Below, piece after piece: positions 55,489-64,000 of a stretch of 64,000 nucleotides of DNA (position 1 is the first letter of the stretch; each line of letters opens with the position of its first letter). This DNA is from Phyllobacteriaceae bacterium (GTDB lineage: Bacteria; Pseudomonadota; Alphaproteobacteria; Rhizobiales; Rhizobiaceae). The stretch lies in the NCBI GenBank assembly GCA_016711085.1, contig JADJTR010000004.1:434001-498000 (forward strand), written 5' to 3'. The position numbers were made by a program, and so were the translations under genes. Under the pieces are notes generated by a model. The model saw only the letters and a list, made by a program, of their open reading frames with translations, was not told the origin of the DNA and ran no database searches.

Positions 55489-55685
55489 AGCCGGATCCTT
55501 CCGATCCACCGGAGCATTGATGCCGGCCCGATTGTTGGTTGGTAACGCCTTCCGGTCAACCCGGTTTGAAAGGCTTGGCCAATTTCGCAACAGCGCGATT
55601 GACGCAGCCGGCGAAACAGCAATGGCCGTGGTGAGTCGGCGCTCGCTGCGCAATAAAATTTCGTGATATCCGGATTGAGGCCGCG

Positions 55686-56177
55686 CTAGCTTCGTGGCGG
55701 GCATGCCCGCGCCACGTCTCCGGCGCCATTGTCGAGATCGGGGTTCGGCTGATAGGCCGGGCCGACAACCAGCGGCTTGTCCGGCAGGATGGACTGGTCG
55801 AGCGTCGACAGCACGGTCGTATCGATGCGTTGCAGCACGTCGCCGGTCGCGTTTTCGATGCGTATGGCGACACGATAGGCCCGGTCCTTGGCGATGCAGA
55901 ACACCGGCGGGCTTTCCAGCGCCAGTTTTTCCGCCTTCGGCCAGATTTTCTGCTCGACGATGATTGCTTCGCCGCCTTCGGGATTCTCGAATTCGGCAAT
56001 GGCGCGGGTCGAATCGACGATCGGCGCGACCGGTCGCAATGTCACCACGTAGGTCGCGGTCGCCAGCCGTGGATTGAAGATGAAAACCCGGCCGGACAGT
56101 TCGAATGGTCCGGCGGCTTCGTCGCGACAAGCGGCGACGGTCAGGAAGACGAGGAACAGCGCCGGCCATTTTTTCAT
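55686..56177 (-). CDS. Small lipoprotein of unknown function
   Basis: 163 residues. Lipobox VAACR (LVFLTVAAC) with predicted cleavage before the cysteine near residue 17, then a beta-rich domain (RVFIFNPRLATATYVVTLRP). No family recognised. It follows the CGNR regulator gene after 2 bases and is probably co-transcribed. Confidence 0.7.
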   Translation of the reverse strand: MKKWPALFLVFLTVAACRDEAAGPFELSGRVFIFNPRLATATYVVTLRPVAPIVDSTRAIAEFENPEGGEAIIVEQKIWPKAEKLALESPPVFCIAKDRAYRVAIRIENATGDVLQRIDTTVLSTLDQSILPDKPLVVGPAYQPNPDLDNGAGDVARACPPRS

Positions 56178-56179
56178 CG

Positions 56180-56788
56180 TCAATCGCTCCCTTGGCGCAC
56201 TTCGGTTTTTCTCCGCCGGTAGTGGCGTTTGGCCTTGGCCCGGTTGCCGCAAACGGCCATGTCGCACCACAGCCGCGCCGCATTGCGGCTTTTGTCGACG
56301 AACAACCAGGCGCAGTTCGGGCAGATCTTGATCCGCCCTGCCATCTCGCGCCGCAACAGCGACAACGCCGACAGGGTCATCGCAGCGGAAAGCGGCAGGT
56401 CACGCGGGCCATTTCCGGATTCCGTCCAGACGACAGGCAGATCGGCGTCAATTCCCGCCAGCGCCGTGGCGCCGATGGCGAGCAGGTCGGCAAGCGCGGC
56501 GGCGGCATGGACGCCATCGCGCGCCTGATGGCGGAACAGCCTGTCCACTGCCTCGCGCACCGCGATGACCGTCGCCTTGTCATGCGCCGGATCGGCGACG
56601 GCGATGGTCGCGCCGTCGAATTCGGCCGCGCAATGCACAGTCGCCGCGGCGGCGAAACGCGGCAACTCGCCTGCGTCGTCGAAACGGTCGAACATTTTTC
56701 CGGGATCCAGGCGCATCACCACCGTATTCGCCGCCGACAAAGCCAGCGCGCCACCGGAAAAGCGATGGGCGTTCCATTCCACAGCCAT
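56180..56788 (-). CDS. CGNR zinc-finger (ABATE-type) putative regulator
   Basis: 202 residues. An N-terminal ABATE-like domain and a C-terminal zinc finger ICPNCAWLFVD...WCDMAVCGNRAKAKRHY with the CGNR signature. Such proteins are putative stress-responsive transcription factors. It is divergent from an orphan permease with a clear dyad between them, which supports a local regulatory role. Confidence 0.88.
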   Translation of the reverse strand: MAVEWNAHRFSGGALALSAANTVVMRLDPGKMFDRFDDAGELPRFAAAATVHCAAEFDGATIAVADPAHDKATVIAVREAVDRLFRHQARDGVHAAAALADLLAIGATALAGIDADLPVVWTESGNGPRDLPLSAAMTLSALSLLRREMAGRIKICPNCAWLFVDKSRNAARLWCDMAVCGNRAKAKRHYRRRKTEVRQGSD

Positions 56789-56797
56789 GCGTCATTC

Positions 56798-56825
56798 TAA
56801 CTTGCAAACTGTATTTTACAAGTTA
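56798..56825. promoter_or_regulatory. Dyad between CGNR regulator and divergent permease
   Basis: TAACTTG (56798-56804) and CAAGTTA (56819-56825) are perfect 7-bp arms around a 14-base AT-rich spacer. Located in the short divergent gap, so a likely regulator site. Confidence 0.55.
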
Positions 56826-56850
56826 GTTTATGGATCGGGAGGCGTCACGC

Positions 56851-57753
56851 ATGGCCTATTTCGCCCAGCAAGTGGCAAACGGCCTGCATTCGGCAGCGCT
56901 TTACGCTCTGCTCGCCTATGGCTACGCGCTGGTTTATGGCCTCACACGGCGCGCCAATTTCGCCCATGGAGCGCTGTTCGCCTTCGCCGGCCAGATGCTC
57001 GTGCTCGGCGCGGTGTTCGGCTACCGGGAATTATGGCTGACGCTGCCGGCCGCGCTTGCTTTCGGCGCGACGAGCGCTTTTGTCTTTTCCGGCCTTGCCG
57101 GCCACCTTCTTGGCCGCCGCGTTTTCGCGCCGCTGGCCACGGCCTCGCCCAATGCCTTTCTCGTCGCGACGCTCGCCGCGATGATCGTGCTGATCGAACT
57201 CGGCCGCATCGCCGCCGACACCCGCGACTGGTGGCTGCCGCCCCTTCTGCCGGGCCAGATTGCGTTTTTTGCCTCCGACGGGTTCGTGGTCTCGCTGACG
57301 CGGATCCAAATCGCCGGCATCGCCGGAGCCCTGATGGCATTGGCGGCGGCGGAGATCATTGTCTCCCGCGGTCGGGCGGGACGGATATGGCGCGCCGCCT
57401 GCGACGACGCCCTGGCCGCCGCTTTGCTCGGCGTCGATCCGCGCCGCGTGCTCATGGCGACCGTCGCCGCCGCTACCGCATTGGCCGCGTTTGGCGGCGT
57501 TCTGGCGACATTGCACTATGGCAACATGTCCTTTGGCGCCGGACTGACCTACGGCCTCAAGGTCGTCTTCGTCGCCGCGCTCGGCGCCGGCGGCCGGCCG
57601 CTGAACGCCGCGCTCGGCGCCGCCGCCGTCGGCCTCGCCGAAGCACTGTGGACGGCTTGGCTCCCGCTCGAATGGCGCGACACCGTCATTCTCGGCGTGT
57701 TAAGCCTGTTGCTGATCCTGAAGCCAGGGGATCGCGCCTCCGGACAATGGTAA
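56851..57753 (+). CDS. LIV-type (LivH-like) permease, orphan
   Basis: 300 residues, about eight helices; the LivH opening (NGLHSAALYALLAYGYALVYG) and RRANFAHG are visible. No ATPase, LivM or binding protein gene adjoins it. Start at 56851 was chosen for the ribosome-binding site GGAGG; ATG 56830 is in frame too. Its partner may be one of the other LIV systems, or it may be a stand-alone remnant. Possible control by the divergent CGNR protein. Confidence 0.8.
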   Translation: MAYFAQQVANGLHSAALYALLAYGYALVYGLTRRANFAHGALFAFAGQMLVLGAVFGYRELWLTLPAALAFGATSAFVFSGLAGHLLGRRVFAPLATASPNAFLVATLAAMIVLIELGRIAADTRDWWLPPLLPGQIAFFASDGFVVSLTRIQIAGIAGALMALAAAEIIVSRGRAGRIWRAACDDALAAALLGVDPRRVLMATVAAATALAAFGGVLATLHYGNMSFGAGLTYGLKVVFVAALGAGGRPLNAALGAAAVGLAEALWTAWLPLEWRDTVILGVLSLLLILKPGDRASGQW

Positions 57754-57766
57754 AAAAACTTTACCA
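57748..57766. promoter_or_regulatory. Operator-like dyad upstream of second TRAP operon
   Basis: TGGTAAA-5-TTTACCA, a perfect 7-bp-arm dyad 131 bases before dctQ. The half-site AGTGGTAAA recurs at 63444-63452 between dctP and puuD. GntR/FadR-type size and symmetry. Confidence 0.6.
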
Positions 57767-57896
57767 CTGGACTTTTCCCTTGAAATTTCGCCTGCTATGA
57801 AATCGCGCCTTGCCCCTTGCCGGCTTTGCGGCTTGGATAGGCGCGGTCCCGTCCGGCTCAAGTCGGGCGCGGTAAGGACTTTCCGGGGAGGAGAGC

Positions 57897-58481
57897 ATGG
57901 GTGGGTTGCTCGCGATCTCGCGCGGCATCGATCGCGTCAACGAGTTTCTCGGCCGGCAGGTGTCCTGGCTGATCCTCGTTGCGGTTCTGATTTCGGCGGG
58001 AAACGCCGTCATCCGCAAGACGTTCGACATTTCATCCAACGCCTGGCTCGAATTGCAATGGTACCTGTTCGGCACGGTGTTCATGATCGCCGGCGCCTAT
58101 GCGCTTCTCAAGAACGATCACGTGCGCATCGATATCGTGTCTGCCGGCCTGTCGAAACGGACCCGCGACTGGATCGAATTGTTCGGCCACATCTTTTTCC
58201 TGGCGCCTTTCACCCTGTTGCTGACAGCGTTGGCGTGGCCGTGGTTCTGGCTGGCCTTCACGACGGGGGAAATGTCGGCCAATTCGGGCGGCCTTGTCAT
58301 CTGGCCGGCGAAACTCGTCGTGCTGATCGGCTTCGTCCTGCTCACGGCGCAGACGCTCTCCGAAATCATCAAACGCATCGCGGTGCTCGCCGGGATCATC
58401 GACGATCCGTTGCACCGGCACGAAGCGCCGCCCCAGGTCGAAGGCGAAATCGAAGCCGCTGGCGAGGAGATCGGCAAATGA
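57897..58481 (+). CDS. dctQ: TRAP transporter small permease (DctQ), second system
   Basis: 194 residues with four helices (LILVAVLISAGNAVIRK, FGTVFMIAGAYALLK) and a charged C-terminal tail. The ribosome-binding site GGGAGGAGAG precedes the ATG. It overlaps dctM by four bases (ATGA). Confidence 0.9.
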   Translation: MGGLLAISRGIDRVNEFLGRQVSWLILVAVLISAGNAVIRKTFDISSNAWLELQWYLFGTVFMIAGAYALLKNDHVRIDIVSAGLSKRTRDWIELFGHIFFLAPFTLLLTALAWPWFWLAFTTGEMSANSGGLVIWPAKLVVLIGFVLLTAQTLSEIIKRIAVLAGIIDDPLHRHEAPPQVEGEIEAAGEEIGK

Positions 58482-60160
58482 TCGAATTCATCGCCCACGA
58501 ACTCGCCGCCATCATGTTCATCACCGTGATGGCGATGCTGCTGATCGGCTATCCGGTCGCCTTTACGCTCGCCGCCGGCGGCCTCGCCTTCTTCGCCATC
58601 GGCGTGGAACTCTCCTCGGTCGCGCCCGACCAGATCAAATTGTTCTGGCCGCTGCTGCAATCGCATCCCGAGCGCATCTACGGCATCATGTACAACGACA
58701 CGCTGCTGGCGATCCCGTTCTTCACCTTCATGGGCATCATCCTCGAGCGCTCGCGCATGGCTGAGGATCTGCTCGACACGGTCGGCCAGTTGTTCGGCCC
58801 AATTCGCGGCGGTCTCGCCTACGCCGTCATTCTCGTCGGCGCGCTGCTTGCCGCCACCACCGGCGTCGTCGCCGCTTCCGTCATGGCGATGGGTCTCATC
58901 TCGCTGCCGATCATGATGCGTTACGGCTACAACGCCCCGGTCGCCACGGGCACGATCGCCGCGTCAGGCACGCTGGCGCAGATCATTCCGCCGTCGCTGG
59001 TGCTCATTGTCATGGCCGATCAGCTCGGCCGTTCGGTCGGCGACATGTATTCCGGCGCGCTCTATCCGGCGCTGCTGATCGTGCTGGCCTACATGACCTA
59101 CATCTTCATCGGCTCGATTTTCCGCCCGGCCTGGGTTCCGGCCCTGCCGGTGGCGGCGCGCACGCTGGGCGGCGGCGTCGGTTCGCTCATCGCCATTTTC
59201 GCCGCGGCCGGCCTGCTGTTTGTCGTCGGCTACTACCTGGTCTTTTCGGGATTGCGATACGAGACGCGCTTTGTCTGGTCGGCGACGGTCGCCACCGGTC
59301 TCGCCTATGGCGCCGCGGTGCTCAACCGCCAGTTCAGGCTTGGGCTGCTTTCCCGCCTTGCCGAGCAGGTTGTCGTGGTCCTCGTCCCGCCGCTGGCGCT
59401 GATCTTCCTCGTGCTCGGCACGATTTTCCTCGGCATCGCCACGCCGACCGAGGGCGGCGCCATGGGCGCGACGGGCGCGTTGATCATGGCATTCGCCAAG
59501 GGCCGGTTAAGCTACTCGACCATTCGCCAGGCGCTCGACGCGACGACGAAGCTGTCGGCCTTCGTCATGTTCATCCTGATCGGCGCGCGGGTGTTCGGCC
59601 TGACCTTTTATGGCCTCAACGGCAATGTGTGGATCGAAGACCTGATGCTGGCGCTGCCCGGCGGCGAATACGGTTTCCTGATCGTCGTCACCATCATTGT
59701 CTTCATTCTCGGCTGCTTTCTCGATTTTTTCGAGATCGCCTTCATCATGGTGCCGCTGCTGGCCCCGGTCGCCGAAAAGCTCGGCATCGACCTGATCTGG
59801 TTCGGCATCATCCTTGGCATCAATCTCCAGACATCCTTCCTGACGCCGCCCTTCGGCTTCGCGCTGTTCTACCTGCGGTCCGTCGCGCCGGCCCGCGAAT
59901 GGAAGGACGAGGTGACAAAGAAGATGATGGCGCCGATCCGGACCGGCGACATCTACAAGGGCGTCTTCCCCTACATCGTCATCCAGTTCCTGATGATCCT
60001 GGTCGTCATTTTCTTCCCCAAATGGTCATGCGCTACAAGACTCCGGTCGCGCCGCCCTGGCGATTTCAAGATCGAAGTGCCGGGCGGTATCGGCCTGCCG
60101 AGCCTGCCGGGCCAGCCCGGAGCGCCCGCCAACCCGGCCAACCCGGCCTGCCCGGACTGA
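58478..60160 (+). CDS. dctM: TRAP transporter large permease (DctM), second system, C-terminal frameshifts
   Basis: About 560 residues. The TRAP large permease core is complete (TFMGIILERSRMAEDL, IIPPSLVLIVMADQLG, TPTEGGAMGATGAL, LTPPFGFALFYLRS). After FFPKW near 60020 the frame changes one or more times: alternative-frame QMVMRYKTP and a Pro/Gly-rich tail (PGQPAQPAQPAAPQ) extend to a stop at 60259-60261. So the true end is probably 60261. The low-complexity tail is unusual. Confidence 0.85.
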   Translation: MIEFIAHELAAIMFITVMAMLLIGYPVAFTLAAGGLAFFAIGVELSSVAPDQIKLFWPLLQSHPERIYGIMYNDTLLAIPFFTFMGIILERSRMAEDLLDTVGQLFGPIRGGLAYAVILVGALLAATTGVVAASVMAMGLISLPIMMRYGYNAPVATGTIAASGTLAQIIPPSLVLIVMADQLGRSVGDMYSGALYPALLIVLAYMTYIFIGSIFRPAWVPALPVAARTLGGGVGSLIAIFAAAGLLFVVGYYLVFSGLRYETRFVWSATVATGLAYGAAVLNRQFRLGLLSRLAEQVVVVLVPPLALIFLVLGTIFLGIATPTEGGAMGATGALIMAFAKGRLSYSTIRQALDATTKLSAFVMFILIGARVFGLTFYGLNGNVWIEDLMLALPGGEYGFLIVVTIIVFILGCFLDFFEIAFIMVPLLAPVAEKLGIDLIWFGIILGINLQTSFLTPPFGFALFYLRSVAPAREWKDEVTKKMMAPIRTGDIYKGVFPYIVIQFLMILVVIFFPKWSCATRLRSRRPGDFKIEVPGGIGLPSLPGQPGAPANPANPACPD

Positions 60161-60291
60161 CCTTGCCGCCGCTGGGCGGCGGCCTGCCCGGCCAGCCTGC
60201 GCAGCCTGCCCAGCCCGCCGCGCCGCAGACCGACCTGTCGCAGCCGCCGAAGATCAATTGACGATCGGGATGCCGCCTCCGGGCGGCGTCT

Positions 60292-60717
60292 TCACTTGCG
60301 CAGTTTGCGCCCGTACAGCACCAGCCGGTGCCGCTCGATGCTGTAGCCGAGGCGTGCGGCGATTTCCTCCTGCAGCGCCTCGATGCGGTCGGAGTGGAAT
60401 TCGATCAATTGGCCGCTGTCGAGGTCGACCAGATGGTCGTGGTGTTCATGCGCCGCGTTTTCGAACCGCGCCGGTCCGTTGTCGAACACATGGCGATGGA
60501 TCGCGCCCTTGTCTTCCAGCACTTTCATGGTGCGATAGACGGTCGCCAGCGAAATCGACTTGTCGAGTTTCAGCGCGCGGCGGTAGATTTCGGTGGCGTC
60601 GGGGTGATCCTCGCAAGTCTCGATGATCTGCAGGATGGCGCGGCGCGGCCGCGTCACCCGCACGCCAGCGGCGCGCAGAATGTCTTCATAGCCTGCGCTG
60701 TCGATTTTTCCGGCCAT
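60292..60717 (-). CDS. mur: Fur-family regulator, probably Mur (manganese-responsive)
   Basis: 141 residues: winged helix (VRVTRPRRAILQIIETCE, SLATVYRTMKVLED) and the metal region AHEHHDHLVDLDSGQLIEFHS. The usual Fur CxxC is replaced by residues without cysteine, as in alphaproteobacterial Fur/Mur proteins. It is divergent from mntH, the classic Mur target in Rhizobium, Bradyrhizobium and Brucella relatives. That context is the reason for preferring Mur over an iron-specific Fur. Confidence 0.85.
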   Translation of the reverse strand: MAGKIDSAGYEDILRAAGVRVTRPRRAILQIIETCEDHPDATEIYRRALKLDKSISLATVYRTMKVLEDKGAIHRHVFDNGPARFENAAHEHHDHLVDLDSGQLIEFHSDRIEALQEEIAARLGYSIERHRLVLYGRKLRK

Positions 60718-60807
60718 GCCGCGAGTCTATCCTGTTGCGACGCAGGTGCAAGTCTGCCGCCACCGGTGCGGCGTTTTCGCCGATGCCCCGGATTCCGCAA
60801 TTCGGCG

Positions 60808-60860
60808 TTGACAGCCCGCAACGGTTCGGTCATATTTGCAAACAGTTCTCATTTACATAA
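60808..60860 (+). promoter_or_regulatory. mntH promoter with candidate Mur site
   Basis: TTGACA (60808-60813), 17 bases, then CATATT (60831-60836) makes a plausible sigma-70 promoter. The following AT-rich TTTGCAAACAGTTCTCATTT resembles a manganese-responsive Mur box overlapping the start of transcription. Site assignment is inferred. Confidence 0.45.
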
Positions 60861-60867
60861 AGATATC

Positions 60868-62147
60868 ATGCTTCAGACAGTTCCCCCGGAAGAGACCATG
60901 GCCGGCTGGCGACGCCGGCGCGGCGAGGCCGCCCTCTCCGAGGTCCACCGTTCGATCCCGCTGCCGGCCGGCAAGGTCCGCCGCCTGCTCGCGTTTCTCG
61001 GCCCCGGCTACATGGTCGCCGTCGGCTACATGGATCCCGGCAACTGGGCGACGTCGCTCGCCGGCGGTTCGAAATTCGGTTACGCCCTGCTCGTCGTCGC
61101 GCTCGTCTCCAACATCATGGCGATCGTGCTGCAATCGCTGGCCGCCCGCCTCGCCATCGCCTCGGGCCGCGATCTGGCGCAAGCCTGCCGCGACGCGTTT
61201 CCGCGCTGGGCCGCCTGGCCGCTCTGGGCCGCGGCCGAGATCGCCATCATCGCCACCGATCTCGCCGAGGTGATCGGCACGGCCATCGGCCTCAACCTGC
61301 TGTTCGGCATTCCGCTGGAAATCGGCGTGCTCGTCACCGCCGCCGACGTCTTCCTGATCCTCTGGCTGCAGAACAAGGGCTTTCGCTGGCTCGCGCCGAT
61401 CCGGAATGGGGCGCGGTCCTGCGCGGCTTCGCCCCGTCGGGCGACATCGTGCGCAATCCGGACATGCTCTATCTGGCGCTCGGCATCCTCGGCGCCACGG
61501 TCATGCCGCACAATCTCTACCTCCACTCGGCCATCGTGCAGACGCGCGCCTGGGGCGACACGATCGTGGAGAAACGCCAGGCTCTCGCCTACGCGACGGC
61601 CGATTCGACCTTCGCGCTGATGTTCGCCCTGCTCATCAACGCCTCGATCCTGATCCTCGCCGGCGCCGCGTTCCACTACACCGGCCGCACCGGCGTCGCC
61701 GAACTGAACGAGGCGCACCGCCTGCTCGAACCGCTGCTCGGTTCCGTCTGGGCCCCGGTCGCCTTCGCCGTGGCGCTGCTTGCCTGCGGCCTCAATTCCA
61801 CGGTCACCGCGACGCTCGCCGGCCAGGCCGTGATGGAGGGTTTCCTCGACATCAGGCTTGCCCCGTGGCTGCGTCGCCTGACGACGCGCATGATCGCCAT
61901 CATCCCCGCCGCCGCCGTGACGATTTTCTACGGCGAGGCGCAGACGGCGAAGCTGCTGATCCTCAGCCAGGTCGTGCTGAGCCTGCAATTGTCCTTCGCC
62001 GTCTTGCCGCTGGTCTGGTTCACCGCCGACCGCAAGAAAATGGGCGACCTCGTCGCGCCGAAATGGCTCGTCATCTTCGCCGCGCTGATCGCCGCGGTGA
62101 TCGTCGCGCTCAACGTCAAGCTGCTCGTCGATTTCGTCCGCGGCTGA
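60868..62147 (+). pseudogene. mntH: NRAMP-family manganese transporter, internally deleted and frameshifted
   Basis: The two ion-site motifs are intact: MDPGNWATS (helix 1) and TVMPHNLYLHSA (helix 6). Between NKGFRWL and DPEWGAVLRGF about 23 residues (one membrane segment) are missing and the frame shifts, at about 61403-61410. The remainder reads to the stop at 62145-62147. A product with this deletion should not fold, so either the gene is dead or the assembly collapsed here. Control by Mur is expected. Confidence 0.85.
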
Positions 62148-62154
62148 AATGGAA

Positions 62155-62182
62155 AACCCCGGGGCGTCGCCGCCCCGGGGTT
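62155..62182. terminator. Bidirectional rho-independent terminator
   Basis: Perfect 11-bp stem AACCCCGGGGC / GCCCCGGGGTT with a 6-base loop, between the converging mntH and dctP genes. Confidence 0.8.
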
Positions 62183-62202
62183 CGCTTTCGCCTCGACAGA
62201 GA

Positions 62203-63325
<1,123 letters not shown>

Positions 63326-63441
63326 GGAATACCTCCCGTTGAGTAAAATGACGGAGCCGCGCGGCCAGACCATCGCGACGCCTGAGCGCATGAATGCACG
63401 GCAATGCGGGCAAGTCCAGTTCTGCGCCGCGCCGCACCGAC

Positions 63442-63467
63442 AAAGTGGTAAATTTTTTATCCACTTT
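63442..63467. promoter_or_regulatory. Operator-like dyad between dctP and puuD
   Basis: AAAGTGG (63442-63448) and CCACTTT (63461-63467) flank an AT-rich core. The half-site AGTGGTAAA (63444-63452) also occurs in the dyad ahead of dctQ at 57748-57768. Confidence 0.55.
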
Positions 63468-63603
63468 TGAGCGCCGCAATTTGAAACGATTTAGGTTGCA
63501 CGTTCCTTGAGCAGTTCGTTCGACGGGTTGCAAATTGCCGGAACGCCGTTGATTTCGCCGGGCGGACCCGACCGCCGCGCCGCGAAAGGAAACCGGATCG
63601 ATC

Positions 63604-64000
63604 ATGTTCAAGCCGCTCGTCGCCGTGTCGACCGATGTCCGCGCCTTCGACAATTACGTCTGGCATGCCGCGCCGCGGCAGTATCTCGAAGCTGCGATCG
63701 ACGGGGCCGGAATCACGCCGGTTCTCGTTCCGTCGTTCGGCGACCGACTCGATTTCGACGCGATCCTGAGCGGCGTCGACGGCATCATGCTGACCGGGTC
63801 GAAATCGAACGTCCACCCGGCGCTGTACGGCGGCGACGCTTCCGAGGCCAATGGCCCCTATGACGAGGCCAGGGACTCCACCACGCTGCCGCTGATCCGC
63901 AAGGCCATCGAGCGTGGCGTGCCGCTGCTCGCCATCTGCCGCGGCATCCAGGAGCTGAATGTGGCGCTCGGCGGCACGCTGCTGACCGAAATCCAGGACC
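63604..64000 (+). CDS. puuD: Gamma-glutamyl-GABA hydrolase-family protein (PuuD-like), partial
   Basis: 132 codons visible before the window ends. Class I glutamine-amidotransferase-like fold: LVAVSTDVRAFDNYVWH, DGIMLTGSKSNVHPALYGG, and the nucleophile cysteine in LLAICRGIQELNVALGG. PuuD-type enzymes hydrolyse gamma-glutamyl amides of amino acids. Divergent from dctP; other Puu-type genes may follow outside the window. Confidence 0.88.
   Translation, partial: MFKPLVAVSTDVRAFDNYVWHAAPRQYLEAAIDGAGITPVLVPSFGDRLDFDAILSGVDGIMLTGSKSNVHPALYGGDASEANGPYDEARDSTTLPLIRKAIERGVPLLAICRGIQELNVALGGTLLTEIQD

Noticed and set aside
52855..55545. 896-codon plus-strand frame opposite the indolepyruvate oxidoreductase
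   Set aside because: Antisense shadow; the protein is Arg/His/Asp/Ala-rich and has no motifs.
57797..58477. N-terminal extension of the second dctM frame
   Set aside because: It overlaps the complete dctQ gene in another frame; the ATG at 58478 overlapping the dctQ stop is the normal start.

Overview
The window looks like chromosome of a high-GC alphaproteobacterium, most likely Hyphomicrobiales (Rhizobiales). Supporting features are a three-gene proton-translocating transhydrogenase (pntAA-pntAB-pntB), the small alphaproteobacterial aa3 oxidase subunit IV, a heterotetrameric sarcosine oxidase (soxBDAG), a rhizobial-style arsR-arsC-aquaporin operon, a Fur/Mur regulator divergent from an NRAMP transporter, a fused indolepyruvate oxidoreductase, and many LIV-type ABC and TRAP importers. 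There are no rRNA operons, CRISPR arrays or recognisable transposases.

Layout. 1-1558: edge of a lower-GC genomic island, with a SEC-C/PD-(D/E)XK-like protein running off the left end and a truncated 3' tRNA-Val copy marking the junction. 1582-3412: a NarL-type response regulator and an RpiR regulator. 3537-12554: a TRAP transporter with a glutamine-synthetase-like ligase, amidohydrolase, aldehyde and alcohol dehydrogenases and a cupin, readable as gamma-glutamylated amino-alcohol catabolism; a toxin-antitoxin pair interrupts it. 12700-26597: two divergent transcription units around a TetR-type operator, joining a LIV transporter and acyl-CoA ligase to acyl-CoA dehydrogenase, kinase-like, MaoC, SDR and oxidoreductase genes (an ACAD10/11- or Lva-like set). 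26623-31830: sarcosine oxidase. 32120-36956: rpsU, a TPR lipoprotein, a broken flavodoxin-fold gene, transhydrogenase and coxIV. 37045-38573: arsenic resistance. 38856-39869: two orphan genes, the first in an AT-rich patch. 39879-47225: a second LIV transporter with acyl-CoA ligase. 47539-51947: Crp-type regulator, low-GC FeeM-like N-acyltransferase and a GGDEF-EAL protein. 52015-57753: indolepyruvate oxidoreductase, lipoprotein, CGNR regulator and an orphan LIV-type permease. 57897-64000: a second TRAP system (dctQM and, 2 kb beyond its end, dctP), Mur-mntH between them, and the start of a PuuD-type gamma-glutamyl hydrolase.

The genes fit a soil or rhizosphere heterotroph that imports organic acids, amines and methylated glycine and feeds them into gamma-glutamyl, CoA-thioester and C1 (sarcosine) catabolism.

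Caution on sequence quality: at least a dozen genes, including soxA, pntAB, mntH and livG, carry one-base frameshifts or short internal losses, and bases 43285-43455 are an implausible G/C homopolymer patch. Many breaks are therefore probably assembly or base-calling errors. Entries typed as pseudogene mean that the reading frame is broken in this sequence, not that decay in the organism is established.
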